This document shows, in pieces, positions 44,473 to 53,164 of a DNA stretch of 64,000 nt. The DNA is taken from the NCBI GenBank assembly GCA_947498815.1, contig CANMLU010000003.1, forward strand, positions 124,001 through 188,000, written 5' to 3'. The stretch comes from an uncultured Aquimarina sp. Its GTDB lineage: Bacteria; Bacteroidota; Bacteroidia; Flavobacteriales; Flavobacteriaceae. The position numbers and the translations under genes were made by a program. A model generated the notes under the pieces. That model saw only the letters and a list, made by a program, of their open reading frames with translations, was not told where the DNA came from and made no database searches. Each line of letters opens with the position of its first letter. The first letter of the stretch is position 1.

Positions 44473-45099
44473 TTAATTGGTGTGCAACCCACATTCTCTA
44501 TTCTCTAATACTTTTGTAGGATCAAAGTATTTAAACTCATTTGGTAACTTATTTTCTTCAAGATATACATCTAATTCTGCATCATCGTAGTAATAAAAAG
44601 GACTCACTTTTAGAACTCCATCCTTACCCTGACTTATAATATCCAAAGAATCTCTAAGTGCAGTTTGACCTTTTCTAAGATTTGTAAACCATACATCTGG
44701 AGTAAAATCCGACATTGCTCTTTTGAAAGGTTCTAATTTAACCTGATCGGTAAACTCTTTATGCCTTGGATCTTCAATGTCTGGGATACCCATTACTGCA
44801 TCTCTGTGGGCAGTGGTCTGTCGAGGTACATACAATTTAATATTTAACCCTAATTGCTGTATTACCTCCTCTGCATGGTGATATGTATTAGGAGTATTAT
44901 ATCCAGAGTCACACCATATCACAGGAATTTCTTCTTGTGCTTTTACACAAACATTTAGAATAGCCGCCTCATAGGGTCTAAAATTGGTTGTAACAACAGG
45001 TCTTTTTGCATTAGCAATGGCCCATTGAGCAACCTCGAGTGGAGTTTTATCTCGTAACTCTTTATTTAAATCTTCAATTTCTTTTTCAGTATAACTCAT
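44473..45099 (-). CDS. cysH: Phosphoadenylyl-sulfate (or adenylyl-sulfate) reductase
   Basis: 208 residues. Catalytic C-terminal Cys in NRECGLHTN and the DSGYNTPNTY and TNLRKGQTALR segments are typical of the family. The paired cysteines (CC...CxxC) that hold the 4Fe-4S cluster of APS reductases are missing, which usually means a PAPS reductase that works with thioredoxin. No APS kinase gene is in the cluster and CysN is not fused to one, so the substrate is left open. First enzyme gene of the sulfate cluster. Confidence 0.93.
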   Translation of the reverse strand: MSYTEKEIEDLNKELRDKTPLEVAQWAIANAKRPVVTTNFRPYEAAILNVCVKAQEEIPVIWCDSGYNTPNTYHHAEEVIQQLGLNIKLYVPRQTTAHRDAVMGIPDIEDPRHKEFTDQVKLEPFKRAMSDFTPDVWFTNLRKGQTALRDSLDIISQGKDGVLKVSPFYYYDDAELDVYLEENKLPNEFKYFDPTKVLENRECGLHTN

Positions 45100-45129
45100 T
45101 TATCAATACTTCTTTTTCTAATTCAGCAA

Positions 45130-45396
45130 TTACTTTCCCCACTTTACGCGATTCCAAATTCTTTCGTGAAAGAAATAAAGAATCATTTTAGTAATAAAAT
45201 CAACAGATGCTATTGAAGTAGCTAATACAATTTCGCCTGTAAGAAAATACGAGACGATCAAAGTATCCAAAGTTCCTATCACTCTCCAACTCATTGCCTT
45301 TGCAACACTTCGCATTGGTTTCTCTGAGGTTTTATCATCCTCATAAGTCGTTTTTTTTGAAGCTACTTTATCTAAAATCATTTGATCTAAAATCAT
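45130..45396 (-). CDS. DUF2061 small membrane protein
   Basis: 88 residues with two membrane segments in the DUF2061 pattern (KAMSWRVIGTLDTLIVSYFL, then a second helix and FFHERIWNRVKWG). It leads the cys operon 30 bp before cysH. DUF2061 genes are often next to sulfate assimilation genes in Bacteroidota, suggesting a role in sulfate or sulfite handling, unproven. A 15-bp direct repeat at the 5' end (atgattttagatcaa) gives two possible in-frame ATGs, 45396 and 45381. Confidence 0.85.
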   Translation of the reverse strand: MILDQMILDKVASKKTTYEDDKTSEKPMRSVAKAMSWRVIGTLDTLIVSYFLTGEIVLATSIASVDFITKMILYFFHERIWNRVKWGK

Positions 45397-45414
45397 AATC
45401 TTATTATTCTATTA

Positions 45415-45432
45415 CCCTATCGGAATAGTAGG
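45415..45432. promoter_or_regulatory. Candidate operator of the cys operon
   Basis: CCCTATCGGAATAGTAGG lies 18 bp before the DUF2061 start, with outer arms CTAT/ATAG. The decamer TATCGGAATA recurs at 25152-25161 in the metH leader. Rrf2-family regulators of sulfur genes (CymR, IscR type) bind AT-rich sites of roughly this build, but there is no such gene in the window; low certainty. Confidence 0.3.
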
Positions 45433-45659
45433 ATAAAGAAACAAATGTATACATAAAATTTGTTTTTCAGTCTTTCAAATCATCAAATCTTACAAAAAAA
45501 AGATAGAATTATGATATCATTAATAAAAAACCTACTTATTTAGTAGATTATTAAGCTATTCTCAGAAAAGCAGTAAATTTACTTACCATTTATTCTTTGA
45601 TTTACAATAAGGTTTCCGATTTTTCGTTGAACTACTACTAACTTAAAGTAAATAAAACA

Positions 45660-46220
45660 ATGAAGAGATTTGCCCTATTACTTTTTTTAACCGGTACAAC
45701 GTTATTCGTTTCATGTAGTGATGACGATGACAATCCATTTCAAGCCAATGAGTCTTTAATCCCTGGAGAATGGGTGTTAACAGAAATTAAATCTGAAGAC
45801 GGAAAAGCCTCAACTACAATTCAAGATATCCCAGTAAGTGGCGAGTATAATGTATCTGGAGAGAACTATGATGCTTCGGTTACATTTACAGAATCAGCTG
45901 TTGAAACCGAACCCAATACAGTTGTTGGTTCTGGAAGTTTCACACTAGTATTCACTTTTACTTTTCTAGGTATAGACCCTGTTGAGGTTAAGCAAAATGT
46001 TCCAGAATTAATTGGATCTGGAGACTGGGTTGTTGATGGTAATACCCTCACTACGACTGTGCAAGGAGAAGATCAATCGTATGAAATTGTATCGCTTACT
46101 GAACAAACCATGACTTTAAAGGTTCCTATTGACGAAGAAACTGAAGTCGAGTCTCCTGCAGCAGGAACTTTAACCGTTACTGTTACTGGAGATCAAATCT
46201 TTGTACTTACCAAACAGTAA
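45660..46220 (+). CDS. Lipocalin-like lipoprotein
   Basis: 186 residues with lipoprotein signal (TLFVSC, Cys 19, followed by acidic SDDDDN). The mature part starts with GEWVLTEIKSEDG, the usual first strand of Bacteroidota lipocalin-like lipoproteins, and continues as strands only, ending ILTVTVTGDQIFVLTKQ-like. Probably surface or periplasm-facing. No operon partner. Function unknown. Confidence 0.75.
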   Translation: MKRFALLLFLTGTTLFVSCSDDDDNPFQANESLIPGEWVLTEIKSEDGKASTTIQDIPVSGEYNVSGENYDASVTFTESAVETEPNTVVGSGSFTLVFTFTFLGIDPVEVKQNVPELIGSGDWVVDGNTLTTTVQGEDQSYEIVSLTEQTMTLKVPIDEETEVESPAAGTLTVTVTGDQIFVLTKQ

Positions 46221-46251
46221 TACAGAGATTCATCATATAAAATTTTAAAGT

Positions 46252-46283
46252 AAAAAGCAGCAAAATTAATTTTGCTGCTTTTT
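46252..46283. terminator. Bidirectional terminator
   Basis: A perfect 32-bp palindrome, arms AAAAAGCAGCAAAATT and its complement, between the stops of the convergent lipoprotein gene (46220) and metZ (46287). T runs follow the stem in both directions. Confidence 0.92.
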
Positions 46284-46286
46284 TTA

Positions 46287-47468
46287 TTACAAGGCGTCCA
46301 AAGCTTGCTCAATATCCTTAATAATATCATCTACATGTTCCAACCCGACAGAGCATCGTACCATTCCATCGGTAATCCCAACGACCAATTTATCTTCGTC
46401 TGCTAATTTGCTATGGGTTGTCGAGGCGGGATGTGTCACAATTGTTCTTGTATCGCCGAGATTGGCCGAGAGGGAACACATTTTTATACTATCAAAAAAT
46501 GTTTTTCCAGCTTTTACACCACCTTTAACCTCAAAGGCAACGATATTACCTCCTAATTTCATTTGTTTTTTGGCAATCTCATATTGCGGATGCGATTTCA
46601 GAAAAGGATATTTGACCCAATTCACTTTGGGGTGCGCTTCAAGGAATTCGGCCAGTTTTAATGCATTTTCACAATGACGATCCACTCGAACAGTCAAAGT
46701 TTCTAGGCTTTTAGACAAAACCCAAGCATTAAATGGCGATAAAGCCGGACCAGTATTACGAGAAAACAGGTAAATCTCTCTAATTAATTCTTTTTTACCA
46801 ACAGTTACGCCACCTAAAACCCTTCCTTGACCATCGATTAATTTTGTAGCCGAATGAATGACCAAATCTGCTCCAAATTTAATAGGGTTTTGCAGATAAG
46901 GTGTTGCAAAACAATTATCAATCACTAATAATAGGTTATGCTTTTTTGCAATCTTACCCAATAGCTCCAGATCTAGTATATCTACTCCAGGGTTGGTAGG
47001 TGATTCGGCATAAATAATTTTGGTATTGGGCTGAATTAAGTTTTCCACTTTTTCTACTTCATCAACCCTAAAATAACTAGTATTTATATTCCATTTTGGG
47101 AAATATTTGGTAAATAAAGTGTGTGTGGACCCAAATACAGATCGGGCAGAAACGATGTGATCGCCAGCGTCCAATAGCGCTGCAAATGTCGAGAACACAG
47201 CTGCCATTCCTGTAGCAAATGCATATCCATCTTCTGCTCCTTCTAATTTGCACATTTTATCCACAAACTCTGTGGTGTTTGGGTTACTGAAACGGCTATA
47301 TAAATTTCGTTCTTTTTCTTCCGCAAATGCGGCTCTCATTTCTTCAGAATCCTCAAAAACAAAACCCGAAGTGAGATACATCGGCGTAGAATGCTCCAAA
47401 AACTGGGTTTTCTCAGTCTGCGTTCTTACGGCCTGTGTCTCAAAATGCTGGTTATTGCTATCACTCAT
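46287..47468 (-). CDS. metZ: O-succinyl/O-acetylhomoserine sulfhydrylase (MetZ type)
   Basis: 393 residues of the Cys/Met-metabolism PLP family. SRFSNPNT, YATGMAAV-like FATGMAAVFS, DNCFATPYLQ and the PLP lysine in IHSATKLIDGQGR are seen. It is closest in feel to O-succinylhomoserine sulfhydrylases, which make homocysteine from activated homoserine and sulfide; a gamma-synthase or lyase activity cannot be excluded. It is last in the operon, overlapping the OsmC-like gene by 4 bp. A second, different family member (51323-52612) heads the same operon. Confidence 0.88.
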   Translation of the reverse strand: MSDSNNQHFETQAVRTQTEKTQFLEHSTPMYLTSGFVFEDSEEMRAAFAEEKERNLYSRFSNPNTTEFVDKMCKLEGAEDGYAFATGMAAVFSTFAALLDAGDHIVSARSVFGSTHTLFTKYFPKWNINTSYFRVDEVEKVENLIQPNTKIIYAESPTNPGVDILDLELLGKIAKKHNLLLVIDNCFATPYLQNPIKFGADLVIHSATKLIDGQGRVLGGVTVGKKELIREIYLFSRNTGPALSPFNAWVLSKSLETLTVRVDRHCENALKLAEFLEAHPKVNWVKYPFLKSHPQYEIAKKQMKLGGNIVAFEVKGGVKAGKTFFDSIKMCSLSANLGDTRTIVTHPASTTHSKLADEDKLVVGITDGMVRCSVGLEHVDDIIKDIEQALDAL

Positions 47469-47890
47469 ATTTCCTCGTTATTAACCACTACTTTATACTT
47501 TATTTCTGCCGTTGGCTCCAAGGTTTTGGATACCGAGCAATATTTTTCAAATGACAATTGTGCCGCCCTTTTCGCTTTTTCGGGTGCTATTGTTCCTTCT
47601 AAATAAACGGTAACTTCGATTTCTTTAAATGGTTTTGCCCCATCAATTTCTACTCTGCTACCATCGACCTCTGCTCTATAATCTGTAATTTCTTGACGTT
47701 GTTTTTTAAGAATAGAAATCACGTCAATAGCACTACAGCCAGCTACCCCCATTAACACATACTCCATCGGACTTGGTGCTAAATCATGTCCTCCTACTGC
47801 GGCCTTACTATCAATATATGTTACATGACCTCTTTCATTTTTTAATTCAAAATGATAGTCGTTGTCTATTCTTTTAAGTTGTATTTTCAT
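47465..47890 (-). CDS. OsmC family protein
   Basis: 141 residues. The OsmC/Ohr fold is shown by SPMEYVLMGVAGCSAIDVISIL with one conserved Cys, and a second Cys in FEKYCSVSKTL (about 123), the two redox-active cysteines of the family. OsmC proteins reduce organic hydroperoxides; the subgroup next to methionine genes may act on other thiol or sulfur species (inference). It sits between thrA and metZ with short spacing. Confidence 0.9.
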   Translation of the reverse strand: MKIQLKRIDNDYHFELKNERGHVTYIDSKAAVGGHDLAPSPMEYVLMGVAGCSAIDVISILKKQRQEITDYRAEVDGSRVEIDGAKPFKEIEVTVYLEGTIAPEKAKRAAQLSFEKYCSVSKTLEPTAEIKYKVVVNNEEI

Positions 47891-47916
47891 TTTTTTACCC
47901 TTCTGGTTATTATATA

Positions 47917-50331
47917 TTATCCTTTTGATGCTAATCGTAAAATATCACCAAAGACCCCTCTTGCAGTCACTGCGGCACCGGCACCGGCACCTTGAATTAC
48001 AATAGGTTGATCCCCGTAGGATTCGGTGTAAATTTCAAATATAGAGTCGGATCCTTTAACTTGACCTAACGCACTCGCTTGTGGTACCGAAACTAACTTT
48101 ACGTCCAGATTTCCTTTTTCCTGAAACAAATCCCCCCAAAGATCACCAATATATCGCAATACATGGTCGGGTTTTTGTTCTTCTTTAACTTTTTCATAGA
48201 CCGAATCAAGTTCTTTTAGGTTTTTTAAGAATTCGGTTTTGCTTCCATCTCTAAGGTGCTCGGGAATCAAATTATGTATACTTATATCTTCAAACTCATT
48301 ATGTAAATCAAGTTCTCTAGCCAAAACCAACAATTTTCTCCCCACATCATTACCACATAGGTCTTCTCTTGGATCAGGCTCGGTATATCCTTTTTCGATA
48401 GCTTCTTGCAATACTTCACTAAACAACCTTTCTTCAGTAGAAAAAGTATTAAATAAATAGCTTAATGATCCTGAAAATACACCTTTAATACGAGTAATAT
48501 TTTCTCCAGATAAATGAAGCAATCTTATGGTGTCAATTAATGGAAGCCCCGCCCCTACATTAGTCTCATATAAGTATTGCTTTTGATTTTCTTCCAAGGT
48601 TTTTCTCAAAAGTTTATAAAAATCAAAACTTAAGGTATTGGCCACTTTATTAGAAGAAATTAGATCAAATCCTTTCGCAATTAAATCGAGGTAATTATTT
48701 GTAAAATCTTGACTTGCTGTATTATCAATAGCGATTAGGTTTTCGAGATGATGATCTCGGGCATATTTAACAACATCTTGCAATTGATATGCTTCACCTT
48801 GTTTTTCAATTTTATTTTTCCAATCTACTCCTATCCCATTTTTATTGAATATTGCTTTTTTTGAATTTGCAACTACAAAAATATTGAGTTTTATTTTCTT
48901 CCTTTTTTCAATTTGAATGGCCGATTGCAAAATCTGATCTATTAGAGTTCCTCCTACCAACCCATGACCAAATATAGCCAGGTTTATTTTTTTTGAAATT
49001 CCAAAAATCTCTCCATGAATTACATTTAACGCTCGGTGTAGTTGTGCTTTCCTAACTACAAGGCTTACATTTTTACCTGCAACCGTATTATTAAACAATA
49101 GTGGCGTTATTTTATTTTGAATTAAGGCATTATATGGCTTGTGAAATGCACTAAGATCTTGGCCAATTATAGAAATTACGGAAACTTCGTTTTCAATGGA
49201 AATAGCGCTAACGTTACTCTTATGAAAATCAGCTTCAAACTCTTGTTCTAAGACTAATTTTGCCTTTTTTGCTTGAGCAGCATCAATAACAAACCCTATT
49301 CCACGCTCTGATGATCCTTGTGAGATAATACTAACACTAATACTGTTCTGTGCCAAAGTATTAAATATTCTGGCATCTACACCTGGCTTCCCTAGAAGTC
49401 CTCTTCCCTCTAAATTTATCAATGCCACATTCTCTAACACTGACAATGATTTTATACCCTTCTTGCTAGATTTTGAGGTTATTAAAGTACCTTCATTCTT
49501 ATCGTCAAATGTATTGAGGATACGCAATGGAATATCTTTTTCAATTAAAGGAATAATAGTTTTCGCATGTAAGATATTTGTCCCAAAATATGCCAATTCG
49601 TTTGCTTCAGAAAATGACAGTTTTTCAATTTTTTTTGCATCATGTACCAAATCTGGATTTGCGGTATAAATTCCATCCACATGCGTAAAATTTTGCAACT
49701 CCTCGGCCCCAAGGTAATTGGCTAGTAAGGACGCTGTATAGTTACTACCATTTCGCCCTAATGTGGTGGTTTCATTCTTCGTATTAGCAGCAATAAAACC
49801 TGTTACTACATTTACAGTAGTACCATTATATTTTTTAAAATGGTCAATCACATTCTCTTTTGATAATTTATCCAACGGTTGTGCATCTCCAAATTGCCCG
49901 TCCGTAATAATAAGTGATCTACTATCTGTGAAATTGGCATTGATATTTTTGTCTTTCAAAAGCTGGGTGATTAGTTTTGCCGAAAGTACCTCGCCTTGAG
50001 ATAACACCTGATCCTTTATCCTCTTACTATAATCCCCTATGAGTGACACTCCTTCAAAAAGCTTATCCAAAAGCTCAAATTCTTTTGCAAAATCTATACC
50101 CACAAAATCTGACCTCTGATATCTTTTAAATGTTTCAAGTTGTTCTTGATAATTTAAATTAGTCCTCGCCTTTTCAAGTATACTTTCCAGCTCATCTGTT
50201 GCGTTACCTCTTGCAGAAAGCACCACTACAATCTGTTCTCCATTTTTGACTTTATTTTCGATTATCCCAACTACGGTATTAATCCCCTTACCATTAGCCA
50301 ATGATTTTCCTCCAAATTTCAGAACCTTCAT
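47917..50331 (-). CDS. thrA: Bifunctional aspartate kinase / homoserine dehydrogenase
   Basis: 804 residues. Aspartokinase 1-290 (VLKFGGKSLANG; the usual KFGGTS has K for T), two ACT domains about 300-450 (INLEGRGLLGKPGVDARIF), then homoserine dehydrogenase about 460-804 (FGHGLVGGTLIDQIL and GYTEPDPREDLCGNDVGRK). It performs the first and third steps from aspartate to homoserine. Placement after metX and before metZ, under a SAM-I riboswitch, suggests that this isozyme serves methionine synthesis. It overlaps the metX end by 4 bp. Confidence 0.96.
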   Translation of the reverse strand: MKVLKFGGKSLANGKGINTVVGIIENKVKNGEQIVVVLSARGNATDELESILEKARTNLNYQEQLETFKRYQRSDFVGIDFAKEFELLDKLFEGVSLIGDYSKRIKDQVLSQGEVLSAKLITQLLKDKNINANFTDSRSLIITDGQFGDAQPLDKLSKENVIDHFKKYNGTTVNVVTGFIAANTKNETTTLGRNGSNYTASLLANYLGAEELQNFTHVDGIYTANPDLVHDAKKIEKLSFSEANELAYFGTNILHAKTIIPLIEKDIPLRILNTFDDKNEGTLITSKSSKKGIKSLSVLENVALINLEGRGLLGKPGVDARIFNTLAQNSISVSIISQGSSERGIGFVIDAAQAKKAKLVLEQEFEADFHKSNVSAISIENEVSVISIIGQDLSAFHKPYNALIQNKITPLLFNNTVAGKNVSLVVRKAQLHRALNVIHGEIFGISKKINLAIFGHGLVGGTLIDQILQSAIQIEKRKKIKLNIFVVANSKKAIFNKNGIGVDWKNKIEKQGEAYQLQDVVKYARDHHLENLIAIDNTASQDFTNNYLDLIAKGFDLISSNKVANTLSFDFYKLLRKTLEENQKQYLYETNVGAGLPLIDTIRLLHLSGENITRIKGVFSGSLSYLFNTFSTEERLFSEVLQEAIEKGYTEPDPREDLCGNDVGRKLLVLARELDLHNEFEDISIHNLIPEHLRDGSKTEFLKNLKELDSVYEKVKEEQKPDHVLRYIGDLWGDLFQEKGNLDVKLVSVPQASALGQVKGSDSIFEIYTESYGDQPIVIQGAGAGAAVTARGVFGDILRLASKG

Positions 50332-51305
50332 ACTTCAATCTCTTTAAAAACATCCTTTAATAATTCGCCTAACTGTTCAAACTCTATCAAAAAAGCATCA
50401 TGCCCATGAATAGAATTAATAATACCGTGAGTAACATTTTGTTTTACTTTTTTAAGTTGCTCATATGTCACTTTATCTTCAGCTGTTGTAAAAAACACAT
50501 CAGAATTGACACTTATAATATGAATATCCGAAGTAATCACACTAGCCACCTTTAAAAAATCACCGCTTCCGTTTGTAATATCGATATTTGCCAAAATGTG
50601 ATTTAATTGTTTGTAAGCCGAAAGTGTAAATCTTTCGTTCAATTTTTCTCCATGATGCAACAACCAACTCTCGATATTAAACATGTCCTTTTCATTGCTA
50701 TATGTTCGATTAAATTTCTGTTTAAAGGATTCTGGTGACCTATACATTAACATGGCATGCAATCTTGCATCATGAACTGGATGATTTGAATTTAATAAAA
50801 TCTGTTCTTGAACTAGGCAATTTGCTTTAAGCCAATCTGTAGACTTCCAATCTGTAGCTACAGGGATAAGGTGTTTTATTAATTCTGGTTGCAATGCTGC
50901 CAATTCCCAGGCTATACCCCCTCCTACGGATCCTCCAATTACAGCATATAGATTATTAATTTTTAGTAATTGTAATGCTTCAAAGAAGATTGTCGCAATA
51001 TCTCTAGCATTAAACAATTTATAATCTTCGATTAGATTTTCTTTTACTCCGTCATAACCATTTCCTGGAATATTAAAAGATAGTATCGTATATGCATTGG
51101 TATCGATACATTTTCCTTTACCGATTAAACCATTCCACCATCCTTTTTCTCCACAAACCGAAGAATTACCCGTTAGTGCATGATTAACAAGCACAATTGG
51201 AGCAGTATACAAAGGCTTACCGAAGCATTCATACGTTAATGGTATCTTATCGATACACTTACCTTTTTCGGTTTTAAAGTTTAAAATATCTAACTGTTGA
51301 AGCAT
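50328..51305 (-). CDS. metX: Homoserine O-acetyltransferase-like alpha/beta hydrolase
   Basis: 325 residues, shorter than classical MetX (about 350-380). The nucleophile Ser is in VIGGSVGGGIAWE, an early ALTGNSSV segment forms the oxyanion region, and the final His is in SIHGHDAFLIE. The family acetylates (or succinylates) homoserine to allow sulfide transfer. It lies 17 bp after the metY gene and is coupled to thrA. Confidence 0.9.
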   Translation of the reverse strand: MLQQLDILNFKTEKGKCIDKIPLTYECFGKPLYTAPIVLVNHALTGNSSVCGEKGWWNGLIGKGKCIDTNAYTILSFNIPGNGYDGVKENLIEDYKLFNARDIATIFFEALQLLKINNLYAVIGGSVGGGIAWELAALQPELIKHLIPVATDWKSTDWLKANCLVQEQILLNSNHPVHDARLHAMLMYRSPESFKQKFNRTYSNEKDMFNIESWLLHHGEKLNERFTLSAYKQLNHILANIDITNGSGDFLKVASVITSDIHIISVNSDVFFTTAEDKVTYEQLKKVKQNVTHGIINSIHGHDAFLIEFEQLGELLKDVFKEIEV

Positions 51306-51322
51306 AAATTGATTGTCGAAAG

Positions 51323-52612
51323 TTATTTGACCGTTGTTTTAACCTTTACCAGAGCATTTTCTATATCCGCTTTTAGGTCTTCTATGTCTTCAAGACCAAC
51401 AGATAATCTTATCAAATCCTGGGTTACCCCTGTAGACTCCTGTTGTTTTGAATCGAGTTGTTGATGTGTGGTACTTGCGGGGTGAATAATTAAGGATTTT
51501 GAATCTCCAATATTGGCCAAAAGAGAAAATATTTTTGTTTCATTCGCTACTGTTTTTGCAGCTTCATAACCACCTTTAACTCCAAAAGTAACAATACCAC
51601 TATTTCCTTTTGGCAAGTATTTCTTTGCCAATTCATGATACTTACTATTTTCGAGGCCAGGGTAATTTACCCATGCGACTTGATCCTGTTTTTCGAGCCA
51701 TTGAGCAAGCTTTAGTGCGTTTTGACTATGCTTTTCAATCCTAATCTGTAGGGTTTCTAGGCCTTGCAAAATTTGAAATGCATTAAAAGGACTTAAAGCA
51801 GCACCATGATCCCTAAGGCCTTCGATTCGCGCTTTTGCTATAAAAGCGGCTGGACCAAGAGCATCATGATACACCAATCCGTGATATCCAGGTGATGGCT
51901 CTGTGAATTCTGGAAATTTACCACTAGACCAGTCGAATGTTCCTGCATCAATGATCACACCACCAAGTGAGGTTCCATTACCACATATATATTTAGTCAA
52001 TGAATGGATTACAATATTCGCTCCATATTCTATTGGATTTAATAGTGCCGGTGTGGCAACTGTATTATCAACTATAAGGGGCACTTTATACGCCTTAGCC
52101 TGCAATGAAATTGCCTGTAAATCCAATACATCTAGTTTTGGATTTCCTAAAGATTCTACAAAGAACACTCTTGTATTTTCTTGAACCGCATCTTTAAAAT
52201 TTTGTGCATCTGAAGGGTCAACAAATGTTGTGGTAATTCCAAATCTAGGCAGTGTTACATTGAGTAAATTATAGGTCCCCCCATATAAACTACTAGAAGC
52301 AACAATATGATCCCCTGCTTTTAGCAAGGTTAACAGTGTGGTATTAATTGCTGCCGTTCCTGATGCAGTAACAACAGCCGCGATACCACCTTCTAATACT
52401 GCCAAACGTTGTTCTAGAATATCATTTGTTGGATTATTTAATCGCGTATAAATAAAACCTGATTCGGATAGGTTAAATAAGCTTGCTGCATGATCAGCAT
52501 CATTAAAGACATACGACGTAGTTTGATAAATAGGCACTGCTCTTGTGCCTCCGTTAATAGACACATCGTGTCCCGCATGTAAAGCTTCTGTTGCAAATTT
52601 TTGAGTACTCAT
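51323..52612 (-). CDS. metY: O-acetylhomoserine sulfhydrylase (aminocarboxypropyltransferase)
   Basis: 429 residues, the length of MetY. It starts FATEALHAGHDVSINGGTRAVPIYQTTSYVF (split: GTRAVPIYQTTS is typical), with VTASGTAAIN, DNTVATPAL and PLP lysine in IHSLTKYICGNGTSLGG. It makes homocysteine from O-acetylhomoserine and sulfide, joining the sulfate cluster to methionine. First gene after the SAM-I riboswitch at 52733-52839. Confidence 0.95.
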   Translation of the reverse strand: MSTQKFATEALHAGHDVSINGGTRAVPIYQTTSYVFNDADHAASLFNLSESGFIYTRLNNPTNDILEQRLAVLEGGIAAVVTASGTAAINTTLLTLLKAGDHIVASSSLYGGTYNLLNVTLPRFGITTTFVDPSDAQNFKDAVQENTRVFFVESLGNPKLDVLDLQAISLQAKAYKVPLIVDNTVATPALLNPIEYGANIVIHSLTKYICGNGTSLGGVIIDAGTFDWSSGKFPEFTEPSPGYHGLVYHDALGPAAFIAKARIEGLRDHGAALSPFNAFQILQGLETLQIRIEKHSQNALKLAQWLEKQDQVAWVNYPGLENSKYHELAKKYLPKGNSGIVTFGVKGGYEAAKTVANETKIFSLLANIGDSKSLIIHPASTTHQQLDSKQQESTGVTQDLIRLSVGLEDIEDLKADIENALVKVKTTVK

Positions 52613-52685
52613 AATTTTCTAATTTAAATTTTAGGTTTAGTAAAATTCAAATACACCAAACACTGTTTAAGTGAATGCATAGAAA

Positions 52686-52727
52686 ATTAAAAAGAAAGGA
52701 AAACGACAATTACACTATTGGAATTGT
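52686..52727 (-). terminator. Candidate terminator of the metY SAM riboswitch
   Basis: On the minus strand ACAATT (52727-52722), a 10-base loop and AATTGT (52711-52706), followed by a pyrimidine/T-rich tract to about 52686. It lies right after the SAM aptamer. The stem is weak, so the expression platform is uncertain. Confidence 0.4.
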
Positions 52728-52732
52728 ATCGA

Positions 52733-52839
52733 GTTATCTTTTCCTGAACTAACTATCAGGATAGAATTTAGCACCTTCTTTACGAATAAAGGGTTGCTAA
52801 GGTTTCACAGGGTCTATTCCCTCCACCTTTCTTAATAAC
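52733..52839 (-). promoter_or_regulatory. SAM-I (S-box) riboswitch before metY-metX-thrA-osmC-metZ
   Basis: Minus strand. P1 GTTATT/GATAAC; then AAGAAAGGTGGAGGGA, ACCCTGTGAAACC, TAGCAACC, a short P3, GAAGGTGCTAAATTC and the P4 hairpin ATCCTGATAG.. CTATCAGGAT region. All conserved S-box blocks are in order and closer to consensus than in the other two copies. It should shut off the operon when SAM is high. Confidence 0.95.
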
Positions 52840-52986
52840 TTACTAAAATGTATAAGAAACTTGAAGACAAAACTAGTAATTATTTTTAAATCACATCACT
52901 CTACTTCAAAAATTTATTTCGTTTTAGATAAAAATTATCAAAAGTTCATCTTTAATAGGCAAAAATTAATGATACGTTAAATACTT

Positions 52987-53014
52987 TTGAATGTCATCAT
53001 TTTTTTTACCTTTG
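52987..53014 (+). promoter_or_regulatory. Promoter of metK
   Basis: TTG (52987-52989), 17 bases, TACCTTTG (53007-53014): an exact fit to the Bacteroidota pattern TTG/TAnnTTTG. It predicts a 5' UTR of about 140 nt before the metK ATG at 53165. Confidence 0.7.
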
Positions 53015-53056
53015 CCGAAATATTTTAAGGGAAAGATTTGACTGATTGCAACCCAA

Positions 53057-53130
53057 AATACTGAATAATAGCAGTATTAAAAATGCTAAAGCAGTTCGAT
53101 ATCTTGTCTATCGAAAGCTTCGCATCGCTT
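53057..53130 (+). other. Structured metK 5' leader without SAM-I core
   Basis: Two 7-bp hairpins, AATACTG/CAGTATT (53057-53078) and TTCGATA/TATCGAA (53095-53115), and a short AAGC/GCTT stem (53115-53130) lie between the metK promoter and its start. None of the S-box blocks is present. Confidence 0.4.
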
Positions 53131-53164
53131 CACCGTCTAAACATTCTCAATAAAACAACAAAGA

